Source: Haloarcula salina | GTDB lineage: Archaea > Halobacteriota > Halobacteria > Halobacteriales > Haloarculaceae | Assembly: GCF_010119195.1 (NCBI RefSeq) | Contig: NZ_WRXL01000005.1 | Span: 248,001-312,000, forward strand | Direction of reading: 5' to 3' | Length of the DNA: 64,000 nt | Part shown: positions 10,792 through 18,556 of the stretch, one piece after another | Layout of the letters: every line of letters starts with the position of its first letter | Numbering within the stretch: position 1 is the stretch's first letter | Notes under the pieces: generated by a model | What the model saw: the letters and a program-made list of their open reading frames with translations, nothing else | What the model was told of the DNA's origin: nothing | Databases searched by the model: none | Made by a program: the position numbers and the translations under genes

Positions 10792-13700
10792 ATGTTGGGA
10801 GAGCGGGCCCGGGCGCTCTACGTCGGCCCCGACGAAGCCACGGCGGAGACGTACAGCGCCTCGCTGGAGCGGGCGGGATACGCGGTCGATACGGCGGTCT
10901 CGCCGGCCTCCTGCGTCGACAGCATCGCGCCGGACACGGAGTGCGTCGTCTGTTCGCTCGCCCTCGGTGACACGAGCGGCCTCGCGGTGCTCGGAGCGGT
11001 CCGCGAGTCGTATCCGGACCTCCCCTTCGTCCTCGTCGCGCGCGACGGGAGCGAGGCCGTCGCCAGTGACGCCATCGCGGCGGGCGTGACCGACTACCTC
11101 CCCGCGGACGGGGGCGGAGGCGTCCCGACCGATCTGATCGAACGGGTGGACGCCGCCGTTGAGGGTGGGCGAGAGCGGACGGCCAGCGGGACCGAGGGAC
11201 GAGTGCTACGAGACCTCGGTGAAACCGTGTCGTCCAGCGACCGCTCGCTCACCGAGGAAGTCGAGTCGCTCCTCGAAGTCGGACGAGAGGCGCTCGGCAT
11301 GGACTACGCGACGCTGTCGCGCGTCGAGGGCGAGGAGTTCGTGCTCGAAGCGGTCGATGGGGCCCCGGGAGTGGACATGACCACGGGCGACCGGTTCCCG
11401 ATCGACGCGACGAACTGCGAGCGCGTGGTCGAAGCCGACGAGACGGTCGTTCGCGCTGGCACCGAGACCGATGCGATCGGGGCGGACGACCCGCCGGTCC
11501 GCATCGACGGTGGTGTCTCGCGATACATCGGAACGCCGGTCACCGACGGGACCGACGTCTGCGGGACGCTCTGCTTTTACGCCGAGGAGTCGGAGGCGGT
11601 CTCGGTCTCGGAGCGGGACGTGGCGGTCGTCGAACTGCTCGGTCGCCTGGTCAGCGACTGCATCCAGCGGGATCGCTACGCCGACCGGCTCTCGTCGTTC
11701 GAGGCCGCGTTCCCCGACGTCGGGCTGGTCCTCGACGCGGACGGACGGTTCCGTGACTGCATCGCCGGAGCGACCGCGTCCGCGTTGCTCTACGACGACC
11801 CCGAGCACATGGTCGGCCAGACCGTTCACGAGGTCTTGCCCCAGGGGACGGCGGACGCCATTCAGGCGGCGGTCGACGAGGCGCTTGATACCGGACGGCT
11901 CCAGTCCGTCGAGTACGAACTGGACGTGCAAGCGGGGACGAGGTACTTCGAAGGGCGGGCCGCCGCGGTCGCCGGCGGCGAGTACGGCCCGGAGCGAGTC
12001 GTGTTCGTCGCACGTGACATCACCGAGCGGACGGAACGCGAGCGACGACTGGAGCGGGCCGAGACGAGCTTCCGGAACGCCCAAGACGGGATCTTCCTCG
12101 TCGACGTCGCGGACGGCGAGTTCGTCATCGAATGCGTCAATCCGGCCTACGAAGCGCTGACAGGCCTCGCGGCGGACGACGTCCGTGGTCGAACGCCGCG
12201 TGAAGTCCTCGGTGACGAGATCGGCGGCGAGGTCGTGGAGCGCTACCGCGAGTGCGTCGAGCACGGCGAGCCGATCGAGTACGTCGAGCAGGTCCCGCTG
12301 CCGTCCGAGGAGACGCACTGGAAAACGAAGGTCGCACCCATCGGCGAAGCCGGGGAGGTGAGAAAGCTCGTCGGCGCGACGCGCGACATCACCGAGCGAA
12401 CGGAACGCGAGGAGGAGCTGGCGTATCGCCGGGCGCTGCTCGAGGCCCAGGCGGAGACCGGTATCGACGGCCTGCTGGTGGTCGACTCGGGGCGGAACGT
12501 TCGCTACCACAACGACCGATTCCTCGATATCTGGAACATCCCCCGGTCCGTCGCTGACGCCCAGTCGGACCGGAAGCTGCTCGACGCCGTTCGCGACACC
12601 GTCGCCGACCCGGAGGCGTTCTTCGAGAAGGTCGAACACCTCTACGACAACCCCGAGGCGGTGAGCCGCGACACGATTCGTCTGGAGGACGGGCGCTACC
12701 TCGACAGGTACTCGGCCCCCGTCGTCGACGGCGAGACGCAGTACGGGCGCCTGTGGGTGTTCCGTGACGTCACCGACGAGAAGGAACGCGAGGTCGCGCT
12801 CAAACGGCAGCGCGACGAGCTGGCCGCGTTGCACCGCGTCGACACGCTCATCCGCGGGATCATGAAGCGCCTCCAGCACGCCTCGACTCGGGATGAGATG
12901 GAGACGGCGGTCTGTGCGCACCTCACCGAGACGGACCTGTATCAGACGGCCTGGATCGGCACGACGGAGAAACAGTCGGACGGTGACCCGACAGTCACAC
13001 CGCGGACGGCCTCCGGCGTCGACGACGCCTATCTGGAGGGGATTCCGCAGACGAACAATCCGGCGGCGAGGGCGGCTCGTACGGGGTCCGTAGAGGTCAT
13101 TCCCGACGTGGAGACAGACGACGGCTTCCCCGACTCGCGACGGGAGATCGCGCTCGACCACGGCCACCACGCGCTCGCGACGGTGCCGCTCACGACCGGC
13201 GACACGACCTACGGCGTCCTCGTCGTCTACGCCCCGCGAGAGCACGTGATCGACGACGAGGAGCGGGCGGTACTGGCCGACCTCGGTCGAATCGTCGCCT
13301 ACGCCATCCAGCGGGTGCAGAGTCAGCGCTCGCTCACCGCGGAGTCCGTCTTCGAGCTTCGGATGCGGGTCGAGGACACCGACCTCGCGTACGGTCGGGT
13401 GACCGCCGAACTGAACTGTGAACTCCGCTTCGAGCGGCAGGTCCCGACCAGCGGCGGCTCGGCAATCCAGTACTTCACGGTCCGGGGGGCAGAGCCGGAC
13501 CGCGTCGCAGACCGACTCGAAGCGGCTGCGTTCGTCGAGGCCTGTACCGTGGCCCGGCGCGGCGACGACGGCACGGGTCTCCTCGAAGTCGTCGTCGACG
13601 GCGGCGGCGCGAGTCCCTTCGACGTGGTGACCAACCACGGCGCGTCCCTCACCGAAGGGCGCGTGCGAGACGGCGACATCGCGCTCACGGCGGAGGCCGC

Positions 13701-14028
13701 ACCGGGAATCGACGTTCGCGGACTGGTCGGCGCGATACAGGCGGTCGCACCGGGAGCGACGCTCGCCAGCAAGCGCCTCCGCGACCGGCGGACCACGACG
13801 GTCCCGGAGGTCAAGGGGTGGATCAGCGACGAACTGACACAGAAACAGGAGGCGGCCCTGAGCGCGGCCTACACGCGCGGGTACTTCGAGTGGCCGCGCG
13901 AGAGCACCGCGGAGGAAGTCGCGGCTCCGATGGACGTGTCCTCGGCGACGCTGCACTACCACCTCCGGAACGGTCTCCAGACGCTCCTGAGCATGTACTT
14001 CGAACCGGACTGCCGACACGCGCTCTGA
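10792..14028 (+). CDS. Large Bat-type PAS/GAF sensor-transcription regulator
   Basis: A 1078-residue cytoplasmic regulator. Residues 5-120 form a receiver-like domain, but the acceptor Asp is missing: the strand reads CVVCSLALGDTSGL. A GAF domain (about 140-290) follows, then three PAS domains (about 300-425, 425-545 and 545-670; each of the first two ends in a VxDITER-type linker). A second GAF domain spans about 680-830, then the Bat-associated domain to about 1000. The C-terminal HTH_10 is LTQKQEAALSAAYTRGYFEW plus a helix-turn-helix. There is no kinase domain, so signals sensed by PAS and GAF probably act directly on DNA binding. The ligand is unknown. Confidence 0.9.
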   Translation: MLGERARALYVGPDEATAETYSASLERAGYAVDTAVSPASCVDSIAPDTECVVCSLALGDTSGLAVLGAVRESYPDLPFVLVARDGSEAVASDAIAAGVTDYLPADGGGGVPTDLIERVDAAVEGGRERTASGTEGRVLRDLGETVSSSDRSLTEEVESLLEVGREALGMDYATLSRVEGEEFVLEAVDGAPGVDMTTGDRFPIDATNCERVVEADETVVRAGTETDAIGADDPPVRIDGGVSRYIGTPVTDGTDVCGTLCFYAEESEAVSVSERDVAVVELLGRLVSDCIQRDRYADRLSSFEAAFPDVGLVLDADGRFRDCIAGATASALLYDDPEHMVGQTVHEVLPQGTADAIQAAVDEALDTGRLQSVEYELDVQAGTRYFEGRAAAVAGGEYGPERVVFVARDITERTERERRLERAETSFRNAQDGIFLVDVADGEFVIECVNPAYEALTGLAADDVRGRTPREVLGDEIGGEVVERYRECVEHGEPIEYVEQVPLPSEETHWKTKVAPIGEAGEVRKLVGATRDITERTEREEELAYRRALLEAQAETGIDGLLVVDSGRNVRYHNDRFLDIWNIPRSVADAQSDRKLLDAVRDTVADPEAFFEKVEHLYDNPEAVSRDTIRLEDGRYLDRYSAPVVDGETQYGRLWVFRDVTDEKEREVALKRQRDELAALHRVDTLIRGIMKRLQHASTRDEMETAVCAHLTETDLYQTAWIGTTEKQSDGDPTVTPRTASGVDDAYLEGIPQTNNPAARAARTGSVEVIPDVETDDGFPDSRREIALDHGHHALATVPLTTGDTTYGVLVVYAPREHVIDDEERAVLADLGRIVAYAIQRVQSQRSLTAESVFELRMRVEDTDLAYGRVTAELNCELRFERQVPTSGGSAIQYFTVRGAEPDRVADRLEAAAFVEACTVARRGDDGTGLLEVVVDGGGASPFDVVTNHGASLTEGRVRDGDIALTAEAAPGIDVRGLVGAIQAVAPGATLASKRLRDRRTTTVPEVKGWISDELTQKQEAALSAAYTRGYFEWPRESTAEEVAAPMDVSSATLHYHLRNGLQTLLSMYFEPDCRHAL

Positions 14029-14204
14029 GGGCGGGCGGCCCCGGGAAGTCGGCCGGCGGAGGATCGAAGCGAAGCGGCGGGCACCGTCGAACCGCGGATT
14101 CTCCGACGAGAGGAACTGTCGCTTCGCGTCTGCTCGCGACCGCTGGCGCACGCACGGTCCGACGGAGCGGAACTGTTCTGGTCCGGCAGGGCGAACGAAC
14201 GCCT

Positions 14205-15056
14205 ATGCAACGCTCCCGCCTCCGAACCGCCCTTCTCGGTGGAGCCGCCGCCCTACTCACCGCCGGGGTCCTGGGGACAGCCATCCGAAAGCGACGGACC
14301 GCGCGGCACGTCCGCGGCCTCCGACGATCGGCCGCCACGGGCCGCGACAGGACGTTCGCGACAGATGACCTCGCGGGGCTTCCCGAGCCGGTTCGCGAGT
14401 ACTTCGCGACCGTCCTCCGAGACGGCCAACCACACGTCGACGCGGTCCGCCTCGAACAGGCGGGTACGCTGCGCGCCGGTGACGCCTCGTCGCCCTGGAA
14501 GCCCTTCACCGCGACGCAGTACGTCACCGTCGACCCGCCGGGCTTTCTCTGGGACGCGGCCGTCGACATCGCGCCGCTGGTGTCGCTCCGCGTCCGCGAC
14601 AGCTATCGAGAGGGCGACGGGAGCGCGAGCGTCTCGCTTGGCGGCGTGGTCCCTATCGACGGAGCCGATCCGAGCCCGGAACTGAACGAGGGCGAACTGC
14701 TCCGGTACCTCGCGGAGGCGGTCTGGTACCCGACGGCGCTGCTGCCGAGCGAAGGTGTGGAGTGGGACGCAGTCGACGGCTCGACGGCGAACGCCACCGT
14801 CGAGTACGGCGGCGCGTCGGCCACCCTCACGTTCGCGTTCGACGACGGCGAAGTCACCGAGGTCCACGCGACGGACCGCCCGCGGCGCGTGGACGGTGGC
14901 TACGAGCCGACGCCGTGGACCGGTCGCTGGACGGACTACGAGACGCGCGACGGGATGCGCGTGCCGACGCGGGGCGAGGTCGTCTGGCACCTCCCCGACG
15001 GGGACCTGACGGCCTGGCGAGGGCGGCTCATGGACAGCAGCTACGACCCGTGGTGA
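14205..15056 (+). CDS. DUF6544/DUF6920-like protein with N-terminal membrane anchor
   Basis: A 283-residue protein. A hydrophobic segment at about residues 8-27 follows two Arg residues and can act as an anchor or signal. The rest is a beta-rich domain with QYVTVDPPGFLWDA, a second segment near LLRYLAEAVWYPTALLPS, and a late WTGRWTDYETRDGMRVP. This pattern is that of DUF6544/DUF6920 proteins, which resemble outer-envelope or lipid-binding beta proteins and have no assigned role. I chose the ATG at 14205 because the frame upstream lies inside the previous gene. Confidence 0.65.
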   Translation: MQRSRLRTALLGGAAALLTAGVLGTAIRKRRTARHVRGLRRSAATGRDRTFATDDLAGLPEPVREYFATVLRDGQPHVDAVRLEQAGTLRAGDASSPWKPFTATQYVTVDPPGFLWDAAVDIAPLVSLRVRDSYREGDGSASVSLGGVVPIDGADPSPELNEGELLRYLAEAVWYPTALLPSEGVEWDAVDGSTANATVEYGGASATLTFAFDDGEVTEVHATDRPRRVDGGYEPTPWTGRWTDYETRDGMRVPTRGEVVWHLPDGDLTAWRGRLMDSSYDPW

Positions 15057-15401
15057 GCGACGCAGAGCCGGGGCGTCTCGTGCGGTCGACCCTCGATTTT
15101 CACAAAAGCATCATATTGATGTGAATAAGAAAATTTTGACAAATTTACCTGGGGAACGAGCAAAATCTGTGACGACAGTCGCGCCGTCGCACTACCGGTG
15201 CGGTCACGGACACGGGTCGGCATCGCCGAGACGCCGACTGCGAGACAGCGTGAACCCGACCGAAGCGAGGTGATGGCCGCCCAGCGGGGCGAACCACCCG
15301 CTCTCGACGGCTTCCACGGGACCGGGCCGAATCGAACGAAGTTACAGTCGTCAGCGGTTATTACTCCAGGTTTTTCAAGTCCAGAGCCGAATAGTCGATG
15401 T
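15057..15401. other. Gene-free region upstream of maeB
   Basis: A 345-base region. The first part (about 15095-15150) is clearly AT-rich compared with its surroundings and contains CATCATATTGATG and AAAATTTT. The rest is GC-rich with no convincing gene. A T-rich stretch (TTTTTC) about 25-30 bases before the maeB ATG may be its TATA element. Confidence 0.5.
15109..15121. promoter_or_regulatory. Inverted repeat CATCA-TAT-TGATG upstream of maeB
   Basis: A perfect five-base inverted repeat around TAT inside an AT-rich patch. It is almost 280 bases before the maeB start and just 52 bases after the stop of the preceding gene, so it may be an operator for maeB or part of a terminator. The sequence alone does not decide. 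Confidence 0.3.
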
Positions 15402-17657
15402 ATGTCACTGGACGACGAGTCACTCGAGTACCATCGGCAGGACCCGCCCGGGAAGATCGAGATCGCCACGACCAAGCCGACGAACACGCAGCGCGACCTC
15501 TCGCTGGCGTACTCGCCGGGCGTCGCGGGGCCGTGTCGGGCCATTGCAGACGACCCTGACGCGGCCTACGAGTACACCGCGAAGGGGAACCTCGTCGGCG
15601 TCGTCTCGAACGGCTCGGCCGTCCTCGGCCTGGGCGACATCGGGCCCACGGCGTCGAAGCCTGTCATGGAAGGGAAAGGTGTTCTATTCAAACAGTTCGC
15701 TGACATAGACGTGTTCGACCTCGAACTGGACCAGACCGACGTGGACGCGTTCGTCCAGACGGTCGCGGCGATGGAACCCACCTTCGGCGGCATCAACTTA
15801 GAGGACATCGCGGCCCCAGAGTGCTTCGAGATCGAGGCGGGGCTGCGCGAGGAGATGTCGATCCCCGTGTTTCACGACGACCAGCACGGGACTGCCATCA
15901 TCTCCGGGGCCGGCCTCCTGAACGCGCTCGAACTGGTCGGGAAGGACGTCGAATCAATCGAAGTGGCCTTCGCCGGAGCCGGGGCGGCCGCGCTCGCCAC
16001 CGCGAAGTTCTACGTCTCCCTCGGCGTCCAGAAAGAGAACATCACGATGTGCGACATCGACGGCGTCCTGACGACCGAGCGGGCGGAGTCGGGCGACCTC
16101 GACCCGTACAGCAGCGAGTTCGCCCGGGACGTGCCGGCGGGCGACGTGTCCGACGCGATGGCCGGCGCGGACGTGTTCGTCGGGCTCTCCGCGGGCGGCA
16201 TCGTCGACGAGGAGATGGTGCGGTCGATGGCCGACGACCCGATCATCTTCGCGATGGCGAACCCCGACCCGGAGATCGACTACGAGACGGCCAAGAACGC
16301 CCGCGACGACACGGTGATCATGGCCACCGGTCGCTCGGACTATCCCAACCAGGTCAACAACGTACTCGGCTTCCCGTTCATCTTCCGCGGCGCGCTCGAC
16401 GTGCGCGCCACCGAGATCAACGAGGACATGAAGGTCGCGGCGGCCGACGCGCTCGCCGAACTCGCCAGACAGGACGTGCCCGACGCCGTGCGGAAGGCCT
16501 ACGAGGAGCGAACCCTCCAGTTCGGCCCCGAGTACATCCTGCCCAAGCCCCTCGACTCCCGGCTCATCACCGAGGTGTCGAGCGCCGTCGCCCGCGCCGC
16601 GATGGAGAGCGGCGTGGCACGGACCGAGATCGACCTCGACGCCTACCGCGAGCGGCTCGAAGCCCGCATCGACAGGTCGATGGAGCTGATGCGCATCGTC
16701 CTGAACGAGGCCCAGCGCGACCCCAAGCGCATCGCACTCGCCGAGGGCGACGACGAGAAGATCCTCCGGGCCGCCGTCAGACTGCAGGACGAGGCCATCG
16801 CCGAACCGGTCCTGGTCGGCGACCGGGACGCGATCAGCACGACGACCCGAGAGCTGGGAATCGAGGCGGACCTGGCGGTCGTCGACCCGGGCGACGTGGA
16901 CGACGAGCGCTACGCGGAGCGCCTCTACGAACTGCGCCAGCGCAACGGCATCACGCGTCGAGAGGCCGTCGAGCGCGTCCGCACCGACCCGAACTACCTC
17001 GCCAGCGTCATGGTCGAGATGGGCGAAGTCGACGGCATGCTGACCGGGCTCACCAACCACTATCCGTCTGCGTTGCGTCCGCCGCTGCAGGTCATCGGGA
17101 CGGCCCCCGACATCGACTACGCCGCCGGCGTGTACATGCTCACGTTCCGCAACCGCGTGCTGTTCGTCGCAGACGCGACGGTCAATCAGGACCCCGACGA
17201 GGACGTGCTGGAGGAAGTGGCTCGACAGACCGCGGCGCTCGCCCGTCGATTCGACGTGGACCCGCGCGTCGCGTTCCTCTCGTACTCCGACTTCGGAAGC
17301 GTCGACAACGAGGGGACTCGAAAGCCCCGGGAGGCCGCCCGCCGCCTCCGCGAAGACCCCGCGGTCGACTTCCCCGTCGACGGCGAGATGCAGGCCGACA
17401 CCGCCGTCGTCGAGTCGATGCTGACCGGGACCTACGAGTTCGCCGAGTTCGACGAGCCCGCGAACGTCCTCGTGTTCCCCAATCTGGAGGCCGGTAACGT
17501 CGGCTACAAGCTCCTCCAGCGTCTCGGCGGGGCGGACGCCGTCGGCCCGATGCTCGTCGGCATGGACGAGCCGGTCCACGTCCTCCAGCGCGACGACGAG
17601 GTCAAAGACATCGTCAACCTCGCCGCCGTCGCCGTCACCGACGCCCAGAACGAGTAG
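15402..17657 (+). CDS. maeB: NADP-type malic enzyme fused to phosphotransacetylase-like domain
   Basis: A 751-residue cytoplasmic enzyme of the MaeB type. Residues 1-420 are malic enzyme (oxidative decarboxylation of malate to pyruvate): [11 protein letters not shown] near 36, [16 protein letters not shown] near 92, a dinucleotide fold [16 protein letters not shown] near 190, and MANPDPEID near 285. From about 425 a phosphate acetyltransferase-like domain begins ([17 protein letters not shown], later [16 protein letters not shown] and [10 protein letters not shown]). In other MaeB proteins this domain is regulatory and binds acetyl-CoA; that is established knowledge for the family, not visible here. 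The ATG at 15402 gives the normal N-terminus; the longer frame upstream has no family resemblance. Confidence 0.95.
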   Translation: MSLDDESLEYHRQDPPGKIEIATTKPTNTQRDLSLAYSPGVAGPCRAIADDPDAAYEYTAKGNLVGVVSNGSAVLGLGDIGPTASKPVMEGKGVLFKQFADIDVFDLELDQTDVDAFVQTVAAMEPTFGGINLEDIAAPECFEIEAGLREEMSIPVFHDDQHGTAIISGAGLLNALELVGKDVESIEVAFAGAGAAALATAKFYVSLGVQKENITMCDIDGVLTTERAESGDLDPYSSEFARDVPAGDVSDAMAGADVFVGLSAGGIVDEEMVRSMADDPIIFAMANPDPEIDYETAKNARDDTVIMATGRSDYPNQVNNVLGFPFIFRGALDVRATEINEDMKVAAADALAELARQDVPDAVRKAYEERTLQFGPEYILPKPLDSRLITEVSSAVARAAMESGVARTEIDLDAYRERLEARIDRSMELMRIVLNEAQRDPKRIALAEGDDEKILRAAVRLQDEAIAEPVLVGDRDAISTTTRELGIEADLAVVDPGDVDDERYAERLYELRQRNGITRREAVERVRTDPNYLASVMVEMGEVDGMLTGLTNHYPSALRPPLQVIGTAPDIDYAAGVYMLTFRNRVLFVADATVNQDPDEDVLEEVARQTAALARRFDVDPRVAFLSYSDFGSVDNEGTRKPREAARRLREDPAVDFPVDGEMQADTAVVESMLTGTYEFAEFDEPANVLVFPNLEAGNVGYKLLQRLGGADAVGPMLVGMDEPVHVLQRDDEVKDIVNLAAVAVTDAQNE

Positions 17658-17720
17658 CCACTCGCTCGGCCATCGACACAAGAGCTTTGCACCGCCCTTC
17701 GAAACGATCAGCCACTGACG

Positions 17721-18308
17721 ATGTTCCCCGTCGACGCGCGCTTCCGTCAGCTCTCCGCCCCGCTCTCCGTAGCCGCGGTCGTCGCCGGCGCGCTCCTCGT
17801 CGTTCCGCCGCTGGTACTGGGCGAACTGACCGCAAGAGCGTATCTGCTGACGACGGCCCCGGTCATCATCGCGATCGCGTCGGCGACTCCCTACGCCGTC
17901 CTGGTCGGGGTCGGGACGCTCCCCGTACTGTACGCTGGGCTGGGGAGCTACGCGTCTCCGCGCGGGATCCCGAGGGGAGGCGAGCGGCCCGACCTCGGAA
18001 CGGCCCTGCGACACGCCACCGCCGGCGTCGGGTACGCGCTGGCTGCTGCGATCCTCGGCGCGGTCGGCATCGGAATCGACATGGCGAGCCCCGCCGTGGC
18101 GTCCGTTCCCACCGCGCTGGAACCGTCGTTTTTCCATCTGGGCGGCGTCGTCGTGGGCGCGCTGTACGTCGGCTGCCAGCTGTGGCGATACGACGCGGCC
18201 GTCCGACAGCCAGATCCGCGAGTCATCGGGGCAACCGTCGTGCTCGGCGGCCTGTTGGCCGTCTCACCGGCCGTCGCCCTCTGGGTGTTCGGCGGCGGTG
18301 GGCTCTAG
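17721..18308 (+). CDS. Haloarchaeal integral membrane protein of unknown function
   Basis: A 195-residue protein with five or six hydrophobic segments (about 15-35, 40-60, 62-75, 100-122, 140-160 and 172-192). A loop of about 25 residues after the third segment is rich in Pro, Gly and Arg. I cannot assign a family or function. It lies 63 bases after maeB on the same strand and is convergent with a very small acidic gene. Confidence 0.65.
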   Translation: MFPVDARFRQLSAPLSVAAVVAGALLVVPPLVLGELTARAYLLTTAPVIIAIASATPYAVLVGVGTLPVLYAGLGSYASPRGIPRGGERPDLGTALRHATAGVGYALAAAILGAVGIGIDMASPAVASVPTALEPSFFHLGGVVVGALYVGCQLWRYDAAVRQPDPRVIGATVVLGGLLAVSPAVALWVFGGGGL

Positions 18309-18324
18309 GCGCTCGCTGTCGGCG

Positions 18325-18453
18325 TCACCACCTGCTATCGATGGCCGCTTTCAGGTAGTCCGCCGCGTCACCGTCGGCGTGGATCACGTGCCCGCCGTCC
18401 GGTTCGTGGTCGTCATCCGTTACCTCGGCCGATCCCGCCGTATTCTGAGCCAT
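18325..18453 (-). CDS. 42-residue acidic peptide
   Basis: An ATG-initiated frame that reads MAQNTAGSAEVTDDDHEPD, continues GGHVIHADGDAADYLK and ends AAIDSRW. It is strongly acidic, as expected for a real haloarchaeal protein, and all its codons end mostly in C or G. It is divergent from the histidine kinase gene and has no recognised domain. Alternative: a chance frame in high-GC DNA, but the composition and the ATG make a real gene more likely. Confidence 0.5.
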   Translation of the reverse strand: MAQNTAGSAEVTDDDHEPDGGHVIHADGDAADYLKAAIDSRW

Positions 18454-18556
18454 CTGCGAAGTAATTGGATAGTATGACGGGTATAACTATTTCAGTGTTC
18501 TCACGAGTCGGGAATAGCAAGGCTGAAATCACCATCTACACGAACCAATAGCAAAT

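Noticed and set aside
11206-14151. Very long minus-strand frame opposite the Bat-type regulator
   Set aside because: It is a shadow of the plus-strand gene in high-GC DNA: the encoded sequence is rich in Arg, Val and Gly, lacks the acidic bias of real haloarchaeal proteins and shows no domain.
13818-14204. N-terminal extension of the DUF6544-like protein
   Set aside because: This stretch overlaps the end of the Bat-type gene and is low-complexity Arg/Gly/Thr; the natural start is the ATG at 14205.
15198-15401. N-terminal extension of MaeB
   Set aside because: No similarity to malic enzyme and Pro/Arg-rich; the family N-terminus begins at the ATG at 15402.
15954-18137. Long minus-strand frame across maeB and the following gene
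   Set aside because: Antisense to a clear malic enzyme-phosphotransacetylase gene, with composition unlike a real protein (His-, Val- and Arg-rich).
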